A program made the position numbers and the translations under genes. Under the pieces are notes generated by a model. That model was given only the letters and a program-made list of their open reading frames with translations. It was not told the DNA's origin and ran no database searches. From positions 1,228,592 through 1,292,591 of the forward strand of contig MNCI01015910.1 of the NCBI GenBank assembly GCA_015680685.1: a stretch of 64,000 nucleotides of DNA, given 5' to 3'. This DNA is from Gnetum montanum. Its lineage: Eukaryota; Streptophyta; Gnetopsida; Gnetales; Gnetaceae. Positions 47,607 through 59,584 of this stretch are shown piece after piece (the first letter of the stretch is position 1; every line of letters starts with the position of its first letter).

Positions 47607-49490
47607 ACTTGTCCTTGATTTCCTTACAATATATTGGGAAGGTATGGGATTATTAACTGAATGACCATTGAAGGTGGAATGGGTTGACTGACTCAATGTG
47701 CCCAGTGAACAGATCAACAATACAATACATGACATCATTAGTGTTCATGACCACAAAAGTGAACAATGTACATAAATGACATCCAACCTTATTTGGTAGC
47801 TAGAAGAGAATAAGGAGAGAGAGAGAGAAAAGAATAAGATGTGTTGCTGTCGATGCCAATATTGTGCCTTCCATTGTCTATCCATAGCCACGCCACCAAT
47901 CTTGCTCCTTTCATAAATGTTCTAATTTCTATCCATCCTAAGTGTTTTATCCAAGCCCAATCCATTATTGTATGATCGCCATCTGCACACACAACACAAT
48001 CACAAATGAGCAAGTTAGATAACTTACAATGCAATTGATACCTTGCCTCGATGCAAAGTGCATTGGCTGAGTTGTGGTTATTGTAGATACTGATTTTGGA
48101 GTTTTAACACTAGAGACTACCTAAGGTGTAGGGGATAGAAAAATTTAAAAAAATTTGTGCCTAGGCCCCCATGACTAAGAGCAAACCTTTGATAGTGAAA
48201 GGGTGAAAAAAGATAAGGAATAAGCAATGTGGAGAAAAAGTAACAACGACAACGCCAATAAAATGGGTGTCATGGATGGGGATGAAACAAAAATTTGTTA
48301 ATTACAAGAAATGTTTAAGGGAAAGAAGTTAACAAATGCACCAAAAAGGAATGTTAGTGGGTCCTCCCTAAAGCAAGCTCATGCCTTTAGTTCCTTGATA
48401 GACCCACAAACCAAAGATTCTGTAGGCTCTAAGAATTTCAATTGGAAGAAAGAGTTAAAAACTTACCCATAAGAAATTACCAAGGAAGAACAATGCATCA
48501 ACCAAGATACAAACTAATGATAAAATTGGCAATGAGGTGAGAAATGGAAAAGAAAGGTGGAGAGGAGAGAATGGAATGGAAACCCAAGAACAAGGTTGTG
48601 TAAAGTCCCTTGTGTGTTTCATGGTTAATGTGACTGAGTAGAACTCATTCCAAATCCAGGCTCAAGAATCCACATTCAATGACCTCGCATCAACACATTT
48701 CACTACCCATCCCCTTGAAGCAACAAGAATGCCTCTACAAAAAGTCACCACCATTCCGAGGAGAGTGAGATGGAGAACTAGAAAGAAATAAGGGGCCTTA
48801 GTTAGAGGGAACCTTCATGCATGGGTAACATGTCTTTCCAATGCCATAACTAGTGCATGTAGCCCAAGTTCATTATTGTGTCTAAGGGGTGTGCTTTGAA
48901 TTCTCACTGTTTCTATTTTTTTTGTGTTTTTTGCGTGAGAACCACACCATGTAAAGACTTATTTTTATGTACTCAGCTTTCAGTGATTTGATGAATGGTC
49001 AAAATGACAGAAAACCCAAGCAAAAGGCATCCAAGCACTCAAGAGAATAGCTAGTACAAATGCATAGAATCCCCTTGAAGTCATACCCTTTTCATCCTTT
49101 GAGTATTTCCTTAGTCTAAGAAATACTCAACCACCAATTCGTTAATAGTTTTATTAGAGGAAGAGACTATACAATTCCAAGCCAAAGGAAAACCATAGGA
49201 TTTTATGGATGCATGAACGACATGGACTCATTGCCTATTAATTAAAAGAACCATACCTTAATTATCAACATCATACTTCAAACGTAAAATCCAAACATTA
49301 GCAATCAATATGATATTATTCATGCCACCATCATGAACACTTATTGGGTGACGAATGAAACAAAATAAAATCACATGAAGAAATGGTAAAAATATGAACG
49401 ATGGTGTAAAACAAAAAAAAATAAGAAAAATTAAAGAAATGTGCAAAAAAAATGTGTAAAACAAAAACTTAGAAAGAACTAAGGGTCTTC
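47607..49490 (-). other. 3' untranslated region of element G
   Basis: No gene. Conserved with B 19347-20900 in blocks (48600-48900). A short (GA)n tract is at 47814-47829. Confidence 0.65.
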
Positions 49491-50728
49491 AATGATTAGC
49501 AATGGTGGCCATCTCTCCCATGACTAAATTGGAAGGAGGAGATCCAAAATAATGAGCAAGGTTGCCCACCTACAGAGGTAGCATATGTTCTGGCTATCCT
49601 AAACTCATGGAAAGGTTTATTTTGTTGCACATTGACTAACAATCTCTTATCTAGGCTCTCAGGTTTGTATATGGTCAAGCTCCTGAAGGAAAAGTTGCAT
49701 AAATAATGTAAGGTTCTTCCCAAAGTGCTTGAAATTTGGTTCGTTGTGACACATGTGTGGGGTTCCAGTAGAGAACCTTATCTCTGGGTTGATACTTAAC
49801 TTTCCTAATTTTTAGGTTATGATGTTGTTTATTAAATGCCTTGTGCAACTCATTAGATGATAGGGTAGCTAATTGGTTCTCATCTAGCAAGTTAAGAGTC
49901 ATCAACATTTTCTTTTGTGCTAGATCAAGGTCAAGGTTTAGGTCACATGTCGTGGTTAGTGTACGAAGCTTGATTTGGATAGGGAGCATTGGAATTTTTC
50001 CATATACTAATTCATAGGGAGAGTAGCCTATACGGAGTTTCCATGTGGAGCAATATTCCCAGAGAGCATCATTCAGTTTAGTGCTCCAATCTCGCCTATA
50101 CTTACTAATGGTTCTGGTCAATATCTTAGTAATCTCCCTATTGATGACCTTGACTTGACCATTTGCTTGGGGATGGTATGGTGTAGTCAATTTGTGCTCA
50201 ACCCCTTAAGTGTTGCATTAACTTCTAAAAAGTTACACCTGTAAAGTGTGTACCATTATCTGAGATAAGTGCACGTGGCACACCAAACCTGTTGACAACT
50301 TGTTGTTGGACAAATCATGCAGTTATAGATGAGGTGCAATCTTTAATAGTAGCTGCTTCAACCCATATTGTTAAGTAGTCTATGGCAACTATGATGTAAG
50401 CGTTTCCATTGGACGTTGGTGTAATGGACCCCATGAAATCAATTCCCCAAATGTCAAAGGGCTTTGATGGTTGAAACCATTTTTTTGGACCCTCCATTCT
50501 AGCAGTCATTCCTCCATCACGTTAACAGTGTTCACAAGATTGGACGAATTGATAGGTGTCTCAGAACAAGGTAGGCCAATAATACCGTGCAAGAAAGATC
50601 TTGATGGTCATTTGTCTCCCTGCATAATGACCCCCACAAGGGCCCTCATGAGCATCTTGGAGAACTCTCAGTTGATCTCAATCGAGAACACACCATCGAA
50701 CCAAGCCATCGGGATATACTTTGTAAAG
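49491..50728 (-). pseudogene. Integrase of element G, nearly readable but inactivated
   Basis: The RT frame continues into integrase: MTARMEGPKKWFQPSKPFDI, WGIDFMGSITPTSNGNAYII, RFGVPRALISDNGTHF, then a frameshift near 50200 and MTTPYHPQANGQVKVINREI, LWEYCSTWKLRIGYSPYELV, PRDKVLYWNPTHVSQRTKFQ to 49675. The first two catalytic Asp (GIDFMG, SDNGTHF) are present. The catalytic Glu expected after ANGQ is Lys (V-K in place of A-E). The zinc-finger part at 50500-50720 has stops. The C-terminal tail extends to about 49500. Confidence 0.82.
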
Positions 50729-52290
50729 TTATCCATTGATCTTCATAAAGTACTTGGCTCTGTGAAGAAACTGTTGTTTCTTCTTAAGGTCTAACTCTTG
50801 TGGTGTTTTTTGGGTAAGGAGATAGGTAAGAATGCTACTGTACCAATTTGTCTCTGTGGGTGATTGATTATTTACTACACCGACAAAGAGGAACTCATCA
50901 TGGAAGTGATCAAAAAGAGGATACTTGTCCTCTTTGTTATCCCAGCACCACCAAGATAAATGATTGGCAACTACATTCTCAGTGCCTTTACGATCGATCA
51001 TCATTAGATCAAACTCTTGTAGGATTACCAGCCATCATATAATATGGGGGCTTACCATTGGCTTATTTATGAGGAACTAGATTGCACTATGATCTGTGTG
51101 TATGAATAGTTTATATCGCAATACATAGTGCCTAAATTTTTCTAGTGTAAACACTATAGCCATTAATTCTTTTTCTGTAGTAGTGTAGTTAAGTTGTGTA
51201 CCAACTATACTTCTACTTGCATAGTGGATGTAATAAGGATGCTTTTGATCATTTAACTGTGTAAGTATGGATCCTAAGGCATAGTTGAATGCATCAATCA
51301 TGACATGGAATGGTCTAGACTAGTCAAGAGCTTATAGAATGGGTGTTTCTACCAGCTTCTACTTCAAAGCTTGGAAAGCTAGTTTGCATTCCCTAGTCCA
51401 CTTGAAAGGTACGTCCTTTTTCATTAGCTCTACCAATGGTTTGGAAATCTTTCAAAAGTTCTCTATGAATCTCCTATAGTAGCCAATGTGTCCAAGGAAT
51501 GATCAAATGTCTTTGACAATTTCTAATTGATGGGTAATTACTTGGATAACTTTGATTTTCTCAAGATCTGCCTCTATCACTGCATGTGAAATTTTATGAC
51601 CAAGTACTACACCTTCTTGGACCATTAAATGGCTTCTCTGCCAATTGAGCCTTAGATTAGTTTCTACACATCTTTTCAGCACTTACTCTAACTTGTCCAA
51701 GGCTTAATCAAAACTTGCTCCATAAGTGAAGAAGTCATCCATAAAGACTTCCACACCATTTCCTATCTGCTACTAGAATATGCTTAGAACTAAGCGTTGA
51801 AATGTGGTAGGGGCATTGCACAAGCCAAACGACATTTGTTTGTATGTAAACATTCCCCGAGGATTAGTGAACGTAGTTTGGGATTGGTCTTCTGGGGCTA
51901 TTTGTATTTGGTTGTATCCGCTATAGCCATCCAGAAAACTATAATAGCGATGCCCTACAATTGTGTCCAAGACTTGGTCAACAAATAGCATTGAAAGCAA
52001 TCCTTGAATGTTGCCATATTTAGCAGCCTAAAATCTATACAAACCCTCCATTTTCCTCCCTTTTTAGGCATAATTACTAAGGGGCTAATCCATCTTCTAT
52101 CAGCAATGGGGTATATGAACCCAGCCTTTAGAAGTTGTTTGATTTCTTCTTTTACTAATTGCTTCAACTTTGGGTTCAATCACCTCTGTGGTTGTTTTCA
52201 AGGCTTCATGGAGGAGTCAGTGTAAATCCTATGTTGGCATATCCTAGGATCTATTCTAGTTAATTCTGGATATGACTAGGTGAAGGATTT
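50729..52290 (-). pseudogene. pol: Reverse transcriptase and RNase H of element G
   Basis: RT: NPKLKQLVKEEIKQLLKAGF, PKKGGKWRVCIDFRLLNMAT (52179-51990), frameshift, YYSFLDGYSGYNQIQIAPED, FGLCNAPTTFQR, VEVFMDDFFTYG with the catalytic DD intact, RLNWQRSHLMVQE, FLGHIGYYRRFIENF. RNase H: VMIDAFNYALGSILTQLNDQ, QLNYTTTEKELMAIVFTLEK, LFIHTDHSAI, with D, E and D in place. From 52000 to 50315 one frame persists with only point stops (TAG/TAA). Gene order and the LDGYSGYNQI...FMDDF phrasing are typical of Athila. Confidence 0.88.
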
Positions 52291-53220
52291 TGACCACTTT
52301 TTTATTACCTTGAGTAGAATTTCTTTTTGTTGCAAAGTAGTTCTTGTGTTGATGATTACCAGTTTTCCATTCTTAAGGAATGTGTATTCCATACCAGTGG
52401 GCAATGGTTTTAGCTCCAGGGGCTCTTGTTTAAATTTCTTGGAAATTTCCAACTTCCCCCAATTGATGTTTTCTAAGTTAGGACTGGGAAGTTGGTGGTG
52501 GACTTGCTCTAATGCATCAATGCTATCTATATAAGCACAAGCCAAACCCTCAGTTAGTTCCATGCATAGAAGTGAGCTACTTTCTTTATCAACTATCAAC
52601 CACTGGGTGTCTTCTTATCTTGTGGCTACTACATACAAGAACCTTTGTATGTTGATCATTTGTGCACACTGATTGCATGCAAGCAATGTTAAACTTTGCA
52701 CAACCCATAATCTCTGCACGCAATTGCACCCTTAGTCACTATACACAATGAATGGAACCTTCTTCTTCTCAATCTTTCCAAAATTATTTTCCTTAGATAT
52801 TTCTAGGGAAAGATCATGGATGCCTAGGCATGCATCGATAGTGCTTAGCCATGCCCTTTCCATTATGATTGGGAAGTCCCCCTTACTGTTATTCACTTGA
52901 ATCATTAGGAAGTTAGCTAGATACAACCACCCACAAACAGTGGTAATAATGTCCTCCACTAATCCCAAGGGAATAGTGATGGACTGGTCGGCTAACTCTA
53001 AATGGACATTGCTCTTTTTAATGGGGGTAGGTTCCAAGCCTTATATATTTCTTGGGATATTAGGTTGACATCGAAACCTGAATCCAAAAGAACTTTGCAT
53101 GGCTCATTCCCAGTGATTTGGAGATATATTAGGAGATTCCCAGGATCAGAGAATTTCCTGGGAAGGTGGCTAGCTTTGATCCAATCAGTAATGGTATGTG
53201 TTAACATGACTATATGAATT
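52291..53220 (-). pseudogene. Aspartic protease and RT linker of element G
   Basis: 53207-52998: THTITDWIKASHLPRKFSDP, CKVLLDSGFDVNLISQEIYK with catalytic D-S-G. 53037-52732: IPLGLVEDIITTVCGWLYLA, GDFPIIMERAWLSTIDACLG. 52599-52276 is the linker to RT (LEISKKFKQEPLELKPLPTG, KNGKLVIINTRTTLQQKEIL). One frameshift lies near 53030; the linker and RT fingers share a frame. Confidence 0.8.
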
Positions 53221-53399
53221 GAATGCTATGTTAAGTTTGAAGGGGGCTTTCAAGCCTTATTTGATATGGAAGTGTTCAAATACTCAACCACTTGGGGTTG
53301 CAAAGGCTTGGTTGGACTATTGGTTCTAAAGAAAGATCTTTTCTTCGTATGGTTGTTAGAACCAACAGTAGGTTGAGGATTAACAACCCTTGTGGCATT

Positions 53400-55733
53400 G
53401 CATTGCTATGGATGAGTAGGGAGTTCACCTTGCATTGTTGGAGCAGGTAGTAATGGAGCTATTGGTGGTAGAGATGTGGCTAGATTGGAAGAATGGTATA
53501 CTTGTGGAATGTCACCCCTAGGAGAGGAAGTCCTATAGTACTCGCAGGCTTGGTAGTGATGTTGGGGAGTAATGTGACCAACAAAGTCACGTGGAGAGAT
53601 TGGATGCTGCACGTAGTATCCATATGGGTTAGGTTGCTGGTAAGGATATTGTTGCCTTGGTGGTGGAATTTCCCATGATTGTGGGTGTTTCCATTGCTGA
53701 TGTTGCTCACTTGGTTGTGATGGAGTTTCACTTGGATAATATGTTAAAGGTTGGTGGAACTACCTTGGGTTACCTTGGGGATAAGGTAACTGTCGGGATG
53801 TTTTCCGTTTGTTTAAATGTGGATTAAGTGCATACACCCCAGACTCCTGCAAATGGGAGATCATAGGGTAGCATCCCTTAGGCTGGTTATATTAACATAT
53901 CTCACATCCACTATCATCATCTGTATCTGAGTCCACAATCTCTTCAATAATAGCAACTTTACCCTTACCCTTGTTACGTGCATTTTCTGCATCTCTCTTT
54001 TTCCTTTTTTCATGATCACTACCTCGCTCTCTAGACTCCTCTACTACTTTGAGCACAGTTTGAAATCTACTATCCAGGGATTCCCATGTTTGGTCTACCT
54101 TTTCCAATACTTCTAATGCTAAAATTTGTATAGGAAAGGTTTTCCTATTCACCATCTCTTCGAGTGGTGACTCCTCCTCATCCTCACAAAATCTTACTTC
54201 CTTCTTTTGGAGGGAGGGATCTCGATTATATTCGTCTGCACTATCTCTTTTCCATAGCTCACCTTCTTCCTTAGCTACTTGCTTCAGTAGCCTATGAATT
54301 TGATGGAACCTAAGCTCAGATAACCTCCCTTGGGCATAAGTCCCAAGGGTTCTTCTCGTTTCATACCTAAGCCCATCTATGAGATGGCGTAGTTGATCGC
54401 ACTGCAAATAACCATGGCCAAGAAAATGATGTAGAAGTGCATAATAATAGTCCATGGAAGCATCCAAGGGTTCATGAATTCCTTGTTTCCATCCTTCGAT
54501 TTTCTTTTGCAAGTTAGACACTCAGGAGTACATTTGGTACTATCGTTGAACAATTCTAGCATAGTACTCCACCTACGAATAGATTCTAGTTCTAAGGACT
54601 AGTACCAACTTTTAGATTCTTTTATTAGTGTCTATGGGAACAAATTTAGTTTTTTCCATTCATTTTTTATGTTTTGCAAGGCACACACATCATGAAATTC
54701 TTGTAAGTGATTTTGAGGATCAGCATTATAACCCCCTTCAAATCGTAGGATGTTATTCATGTCTAACCTTTTGATTTTACTATCTTTTTGGTGCCTTGTT
54801 GGAACTCTCACAGCCTCAATTATATCTAGCATACTTCACATAGCGAGTAGGGGTTCATCATGATCATCTCATTCATAGTGTCTATGGTGCCTAGGAGGTT
54901 TCCTACTCTCCCTTCTTCTATGGAGTGATTCCCTAGAGTTTCCTCGTCCTCTATCTTGGTTGTCTCATCTGTGACTTCCACTTTGTTTATCCTTATCCTC
55001 ATGATCTATTTCTCTATGGCTACGTCTGGATACAGAAGGAGAGGATGAAGGTGAAGAAGAAGGAGAACTACCATCATGACAGTGTCTACTACCTTCTCTT
55101 CAGTGGTCTCTGCCTCGATCATGATTGTGATTAGAATACCCACCTTTTTCATGTGTTTTTGTTCCTTTTTTGGACACTTTGTGTCCATTGGTATTAGCAC
55201 CTAGGTTGTGAATAGTAGAATGAAGGTTATGATACACAACCCCTTGGCCAAAGTTAAGGGGAGTAACATCTTTATGTGGGTGACTACCTGAGGCAAGTTC
55301 ATTGCCCTTGATCTAGCTTAAAACATGGGGGGCATCCTTAGACCATTTTCCCTTCAAGGACTTATGGTGTCTCTCCTATTGATAATTCCTTTGATGTTGC
55401 ACTTTGGTAGGATGATAGTCTCTCAAATCATAGTCTTGTGCAATGTACTCAATATGTAAGTGTTGCATGCCTATTTATGTGAGAGCACGAAGAAGCATAC
55501 TTGGGACTAAACGGTTAGGAGGTAACACTATGTTACCTTCCAAGTCATGCAAACGCAGCTGTTCATCTTGGTGTAGAATAAAGGTGAATTCAGGTACATA
55601 TTCATCAGGATGAACATATACCACATGAAACTATTAAGGAATTGGTGGATCAATGTCATGTGTATCCTACCCTGGATTGCTTCTTGTGTTAGTCCTAGGT
55701 GGTGAAGTGCTTTTGTGCGAAGAAGAAGACATC
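53400..55733 (-). pseudogene. gag: gag of element G (Athila-like)
   Basis: Start at 55733 (MSSSSHKSTSPPRTNTRS). An arginine/serine-rich region follows near 54850-55100 (RDRGRGNS..., HRRRESRKPPRHHRH), then the capsid core (RFEGGYNADPQNHLQEFHDV, ESKSWY, 54521-54300 DQLRHLIDGLRYETRRTLGT, YAQGRLSELRFHQIHRLLKQ), then an acidic/basic tail (RERGSDHEKRKKRDAENARN, DSDTDDDSGCEIC) and a proline/histidine-rich end. A 209-codon frame (54521-53892) is uninterrupted. Structural particle protein; CCHC box not found. Confidence 0.82.
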
Positions 55734-55844
55734 TTGTCTTGTTCAGTGTGAAAGGTACTATTATCTTTTTCTTAATCAACCCTAAAGATTTTTTCCAACG
55801 ATGTGAATAATTTCCTAAGTTCTACTTAGCACACAAACAACTAA

Positions 55845-55864
55845 GTCCCTAGCAACAATGCCAA
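55845..55864 (-). other. Primer-binding site of element G
   Basis: Minus strand TTGGCATTGTTGCTAGGGAC after the LTR end ...CTCATCA; the closest here to the Athila-type TTGGCGYCGTTGCCGGGGAC. Confidence 0.8.
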
Positions 55865-56666
55865 TGATGAGTGGCAAGGTACCCCGACGCTCAACCATAC
55901 GAATACAAGTGTTTCATGCATGATCTGGTCAAATTCCAAGGACTAAGTGCCTATGTGCCTTTGTGGAACAATAACAGGTTGATTAATTGTTGTCTTCCCA
56001 AACTTACTTGTATGTCATGATTGTATGGTTAAGTAAGCTTGAGGCATATGATTCTTATGGCTTTTATGTGTTTTATATCCTACACTAATAAGGAGGGGAA
56101 AAGAGATAACTAAGTGACTAATCTAAATTAACTACTCATTAACTAAGTTCTAAGTACTCCTAACACCAGTATCCATTCCCACTTGTTGTACACATCCTGA
56201 ACCAATGCAATGCTACTGGGATTACCAAACACTAGTCATTACTAGGTTACCAAGCACTACATGCATGCTCAAAGCGATCGTACTGAGTGTATTTAACTAA
56301 GAGAGTTGTAAGGTGAGAGAAATCATTAATTAACTAAGAAAGAATTAAATAATAATTAACACTAGTTAATCTATTATGTATGTTGCAAGGTTTATCATAA
56401 AGTTCTTCTTTATTACTGTACACAATGCTCGAATAAAGATTTGTTCCCTCTATGACTCCTACTACGGGCATGCAGAAATAATTCTAATTTTGGAGGGAAA
56501 AATTGGAAATATTTTGGCTAAGGGACTACTTCTAACTATTGGGAACCAAGGGCACTACCTCTTATTTATAAGCAAGGAGGCAGGCCATGATATCAGGTAT
56601 CTGACATCACTTGGTCAATCCGATCTCATAGACGTGATATCGTGGACATGATATCATGGTTCATCA
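55865..56666 (-). repeat. 5' LTR of element G
   Basis: TGATGAGTGG...GGTTCATCA, 802 bp, pair of the split LTR at 44424-47585. Minus-strand TATAAATA is at 56573-56580. Confidence 0.9.
56573..56580 (-). promoter_or_regulatory. TATA box of element G 5' LTR
   Basis: Minus-strand GCTTATAAATAAGAGG; in the partner LTR it has become TTATAAAAAATAGG (47481-47490). Confidence 0.55.
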
Positions 56667-56871
56667 TCTAGAGAAAATAAACTAAAAGCTCTTTGATACT
56701 TTGATAGAAAAATAATCAAAAATTGATTCTAAATCGAGAGCCCAAGTGCTGTCTTTATAGGCTAGCATATACCCCCAAATGTTGGATACCCAACATTGCA
56801 TCAAGACCCCAACATTAGATACCCAATTTCACAACTCCAATGTTAGAGTAGATGAACAATGTGTTTCATTA
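56667..56871 (-). repeat. 5' LTR of element B, right part
   Basis: Resumes the B LTR after G: 'agaaaataaactaaaagctc' corresponds to 19143-19162 of the 3' LTR, and the end '...acaatgtgtttcatta' to 19312-19326. TCTAG at 56667-56671 is the right target duplication of G. Confidence 0.85.
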
Positions 56872-56876
56872 GTAAT
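56872..56876. repeat. Target-site duplication of element B, right copy
   Basis: GTAAT, identical to 18496-18500. Confidence 0.85.
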
Positions 56877-57750
56877 GAAGGTCAAACTCCATTATTATGG
56901 CTTTCCATCAAGCTATATGACTACTTTTGTAAATGTTGGTCATTAGGGCTCTAAGAATGTTGTTCTTGCAAATGATGTTGGATTCTGAAGAGGTAGTGTC
57001 TCCACTTCTTCAAAGAGAAGACTAGTGCTAGATAATACTTCACTTAAACGTATTATGTCTCATGGGCAACTAATGCATGGCTAAGATAGTATACATGCAT
57101 TTCTACTCAATCAACACATTTTTGGCAAAGCAGAGAGGTAATGAATGCATTAGAGATGAAAAGGTAGATGTCAAATGGTTTACCCTCTTGTGAAGAATAA
57201 ACTATTAGCAGTTGTGTCAATTCTTGCTTAAGGTTTTTAAAGACCTCTTGGCATTAAGCTATCCACTCATAATAAATTCCTTTCTTAAGAAAATATTTCA
57301 TGAGTTATAACTTATTTGTAAGCCTAGAGATAAACCTACGAATAAACCATAATTTTCCTTGTAATCCCCAAAGCTCTTTAAGGTTGGTAGGACTACTAAT
57401 TTGGATATGACCTTAACCTTATTAGGATTGACACAGATCCCTACTTTACATACTACAAAGCCAAGCATCTTACCGATCTCAATATGGAAGACATACTTCT
57501 TAAGATTGATCCTAAGCTTGTATTTGAGGTATCATTTAAGCACAAGTTCTAGGTCATTAGCATGATTTTTTCCCACTTTGGACTTACCAACTATGTCATC
57601 TATGTAATCATTAAGCAAACCTAGCATATAATCACTGAAGATATAGGTCATGGCTCTCTGGTATGTTGCTCCTACATTCTTAAGGCCAAAGAACATCATG
57701 GTATAACAAAAGGTACCCCAAAGGGGTCATTAAGGTCATATTAAGTTGAT
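56877..57750 (-). pseudogene. pol: RT palm and first RNase H of Tat-like element D
   Basis: From 57730 down: MMFFGLKNVGATYQRAMTYI, LLNDYIDDIVGKSKVGKNHA with the YxDD box, LVLKRYLKYKLRINLKKYVF-like, GFVVCKVGICVNPNKVKVIS, GDYKENYGLFVGLSLGLQ, then RNase H1 pieces near 57100-56900 (VYYLSHALVAHET, YYLALVFSLKKWRHYLF). The next domain, the second RNase H, is at 18365 on the other side of element B. The RT N-terminal half is missing right of 57750. Stops are few and mostly transition type. Confidence 0.8.
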
Positions 57751-57803
57751 TCTCTAGGCACATTAAATCCATTCATGTACTTCATCACACACCTTTACAC
57801 AAC

Positions 57804-57855
57804 AATTATCATTATCATTATCACTATCCTTCTTCTTCTTCTTCTTCTTCTTCTT
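57804..57855. repeat. (ATC/ATT)n and (TTC)n microsatellite
   Basis: Four ATTATC-type units followed by about nine TTC units. Confidence 0.95.
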
Positions 57856-59580
57856 TTGCACCTTATTCTCATGGTTAGCAGCAGTGGAGAGATGAATGCC
57901 CAAATACTTAGGCTCCGTGGGTACCATGACAAATTTCGTTAGGGCTATTTCGATGATTTTGGCATCTTTGTAAAGAAGCTAAGCCTAGAAGGTTGTGACT
58001 TGTAGGAGGTCATGATGTTTGTTGGGCTTGTGTAAGGATATGTTGAGACTGAGCTTCAATGGCAGTACTACAAATGGCGATGTTGCCATAGACACAACCA
58101 TCACCTGTGGCACCTCCAATAGCTCATCTACCTTTTTTTTTATTACATTCCCCGATGTTGCATCAAGCCACCAGCCACCATGCCATGCAAATCTAGACAA
58201 AAATGAATGCCATGAAGAAAAGAGAGAACCAACAAGTATCAACATCATTGCACCACCCCTGTTGCATCTATTATTGTTGTTGATGCTACTTATTAGATAG
58301 ACGCTAAAACTAATTTTTCCTTAGAGCTTTTGTCATCTCTCTAATCCAATAGAGGTGTACCTACCTCACCTCACTTAAAATAGATCGAAAATTTGTAGCA
58401 AATCCGCAATAGGTATTAGATTAGAAAAATCAAAAATATCAAAATAAGCCATAAATAATATATTATACTTACAAAATTAATAAAACTATATTATAATACA
58501 TATAATTAAATATCTTATTCCATTTTGAACAAGTTGGCAGATTTCACAAACCATAGAACTCAATGTAACGAACACTGGTTCAACTATTAGATACTGTAGA
58601 ATAATAATGATGTCGAATAGAGAATAAATTAGATTTTTTTATTGAATTGAAATTACTTCTCTCATACAAATAAAAAAAGACTAAACACAGCTACTTAAAA
58701 AGATACTTTGTAATGAGAAAGTTTACAACTCTAATTTTAACAACTTGACAACAATATCTAAACTAATATGAGAAAATAGCATAGATTGAAAAATGGGATT
58801 GGAAAATTGACAATAGTTTTTATATTGGATCCCAAAAATCTAAATACATTGGTGTAAGAATCAAATTAAAATCATCAATATTAGAAAAATAGATTTTTTT
58901 TTATTTAAGAGCTTGGTTAAAGTGGAAATTCAAATATAGAAATTTTAGTTATCCTTTGGCATCAAAATTTGTAATAAACAATAAAATAAATTTTAAAAAT
59001 AAATAAATTTTATATCACTATTTATTAGATTAAATGTCAAATCCAATTTTGAATTAGTTTCAATCTTGCATTGCGATCTATTATAGATGTTGAGTTGAAC
59101 AACTAATTCCTAAAAACCATGCTTTGAATTACTCCAAAAGATAGGTACAAGTATCATATCTAAAATTTATCTCATGGATATAACTTGGATAATGATCAAA
59201 TTAAAGATAGTCTTCTTAGATAGTTACCAAATTAGAATTAGATAAGCAACAGTTTTCTCATCAACATCATAGATCTAAATTCTTTCAAGTATCCATTTTG
59301 GAATAGAACATGCACAAGGGACCAGCTTCTTATCTTATCATGGTTGGGTAAGTTTTTGTTGTCATTTTGTCTTTAACTAATTAGGAAGAATGTGGGGTCG
59401 AAACATAAATTTGTAATATATTTCATGCTTTTCATATTTGAATTTTTGAATAATCTAATTATCCTTAAAACAAATTTCTTTGTCAAATAGGTTTACAGGA
59501 ATATTTTAATTTCCCTAGCAAATTTTCTTGCAAGCAATTGGATGTTATATTTAAACAATTTTACTTTTATCATAATTTGT
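57856..59580. other. Unassigned AT-rich sequence
   Basis: No recognisable gene. 57870-58010 on the minus strand reads IIEIALTKFVMVPTEPKYLG in one frame, which I cannot assign. 58310-59580 is very A/T-rich without repeats seen by eye. The right end of element D (its 5' LTR) should lie here but was not located. Confidence 0.4.
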
Positions 59581-59584
59581 GAAA

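Larger units (their letters stand above)
44424..56666 (-). mobile_element. Element G: Athila-like retrotransposon inserted in the 5' LTR of element B
   Basis: A 12.2-kb minus-strand element including one inserted solo LTR (about 9.9 kb without it). It has LTRs (44424-47585 interrupted; 55865-56666), polypurine tract, integrase, RNase H, RT, protease, gag and primer-binding site in normal order. The LTRs, by eye about 90% identical over long stretches, are more alike than those of B or C. The flanks TTTGG and TCTAG both align with ACTGA of the uninterrupted B 3' LTR, giving a diverged 5-bp duplication. This is the best-preserved coding copy in the window. Confidence 0.87.
18501..56871 (-). mobile_element. 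Element B: Athila-like Ty3/gypsy retrotransposon carrying two nested elements
   Basis: Minus-strand element with 3' LTR 18501-19326, untranslated 3' region, integrase, RNase H, RT, protease, gag, primer-binding site and a 5' LTR in two parts (43772-44423 and 56667-56871). Element C (22080-38882) interrupts pol between RNase H and integrase; element G (44424-56666) interrupts the 5' LTR. The flanking GTAAT duplication is exact. The element without its inserts is about 9.3 kb. Protein motifs are closest to Athila (FMDDF, LDGYSGYNQ-type RT, ASxSIV.xxLNYTT RNase H). Confidence 0.85.

Noticed and set aside
58019-58300. 93-codon plus-strand frame overlapping an 87-codon minus-strand frame
   Set aside because: Both lack a recognisable domain and the composition is low-complexity (Ser/Thr/Leu runs); treated as chance.
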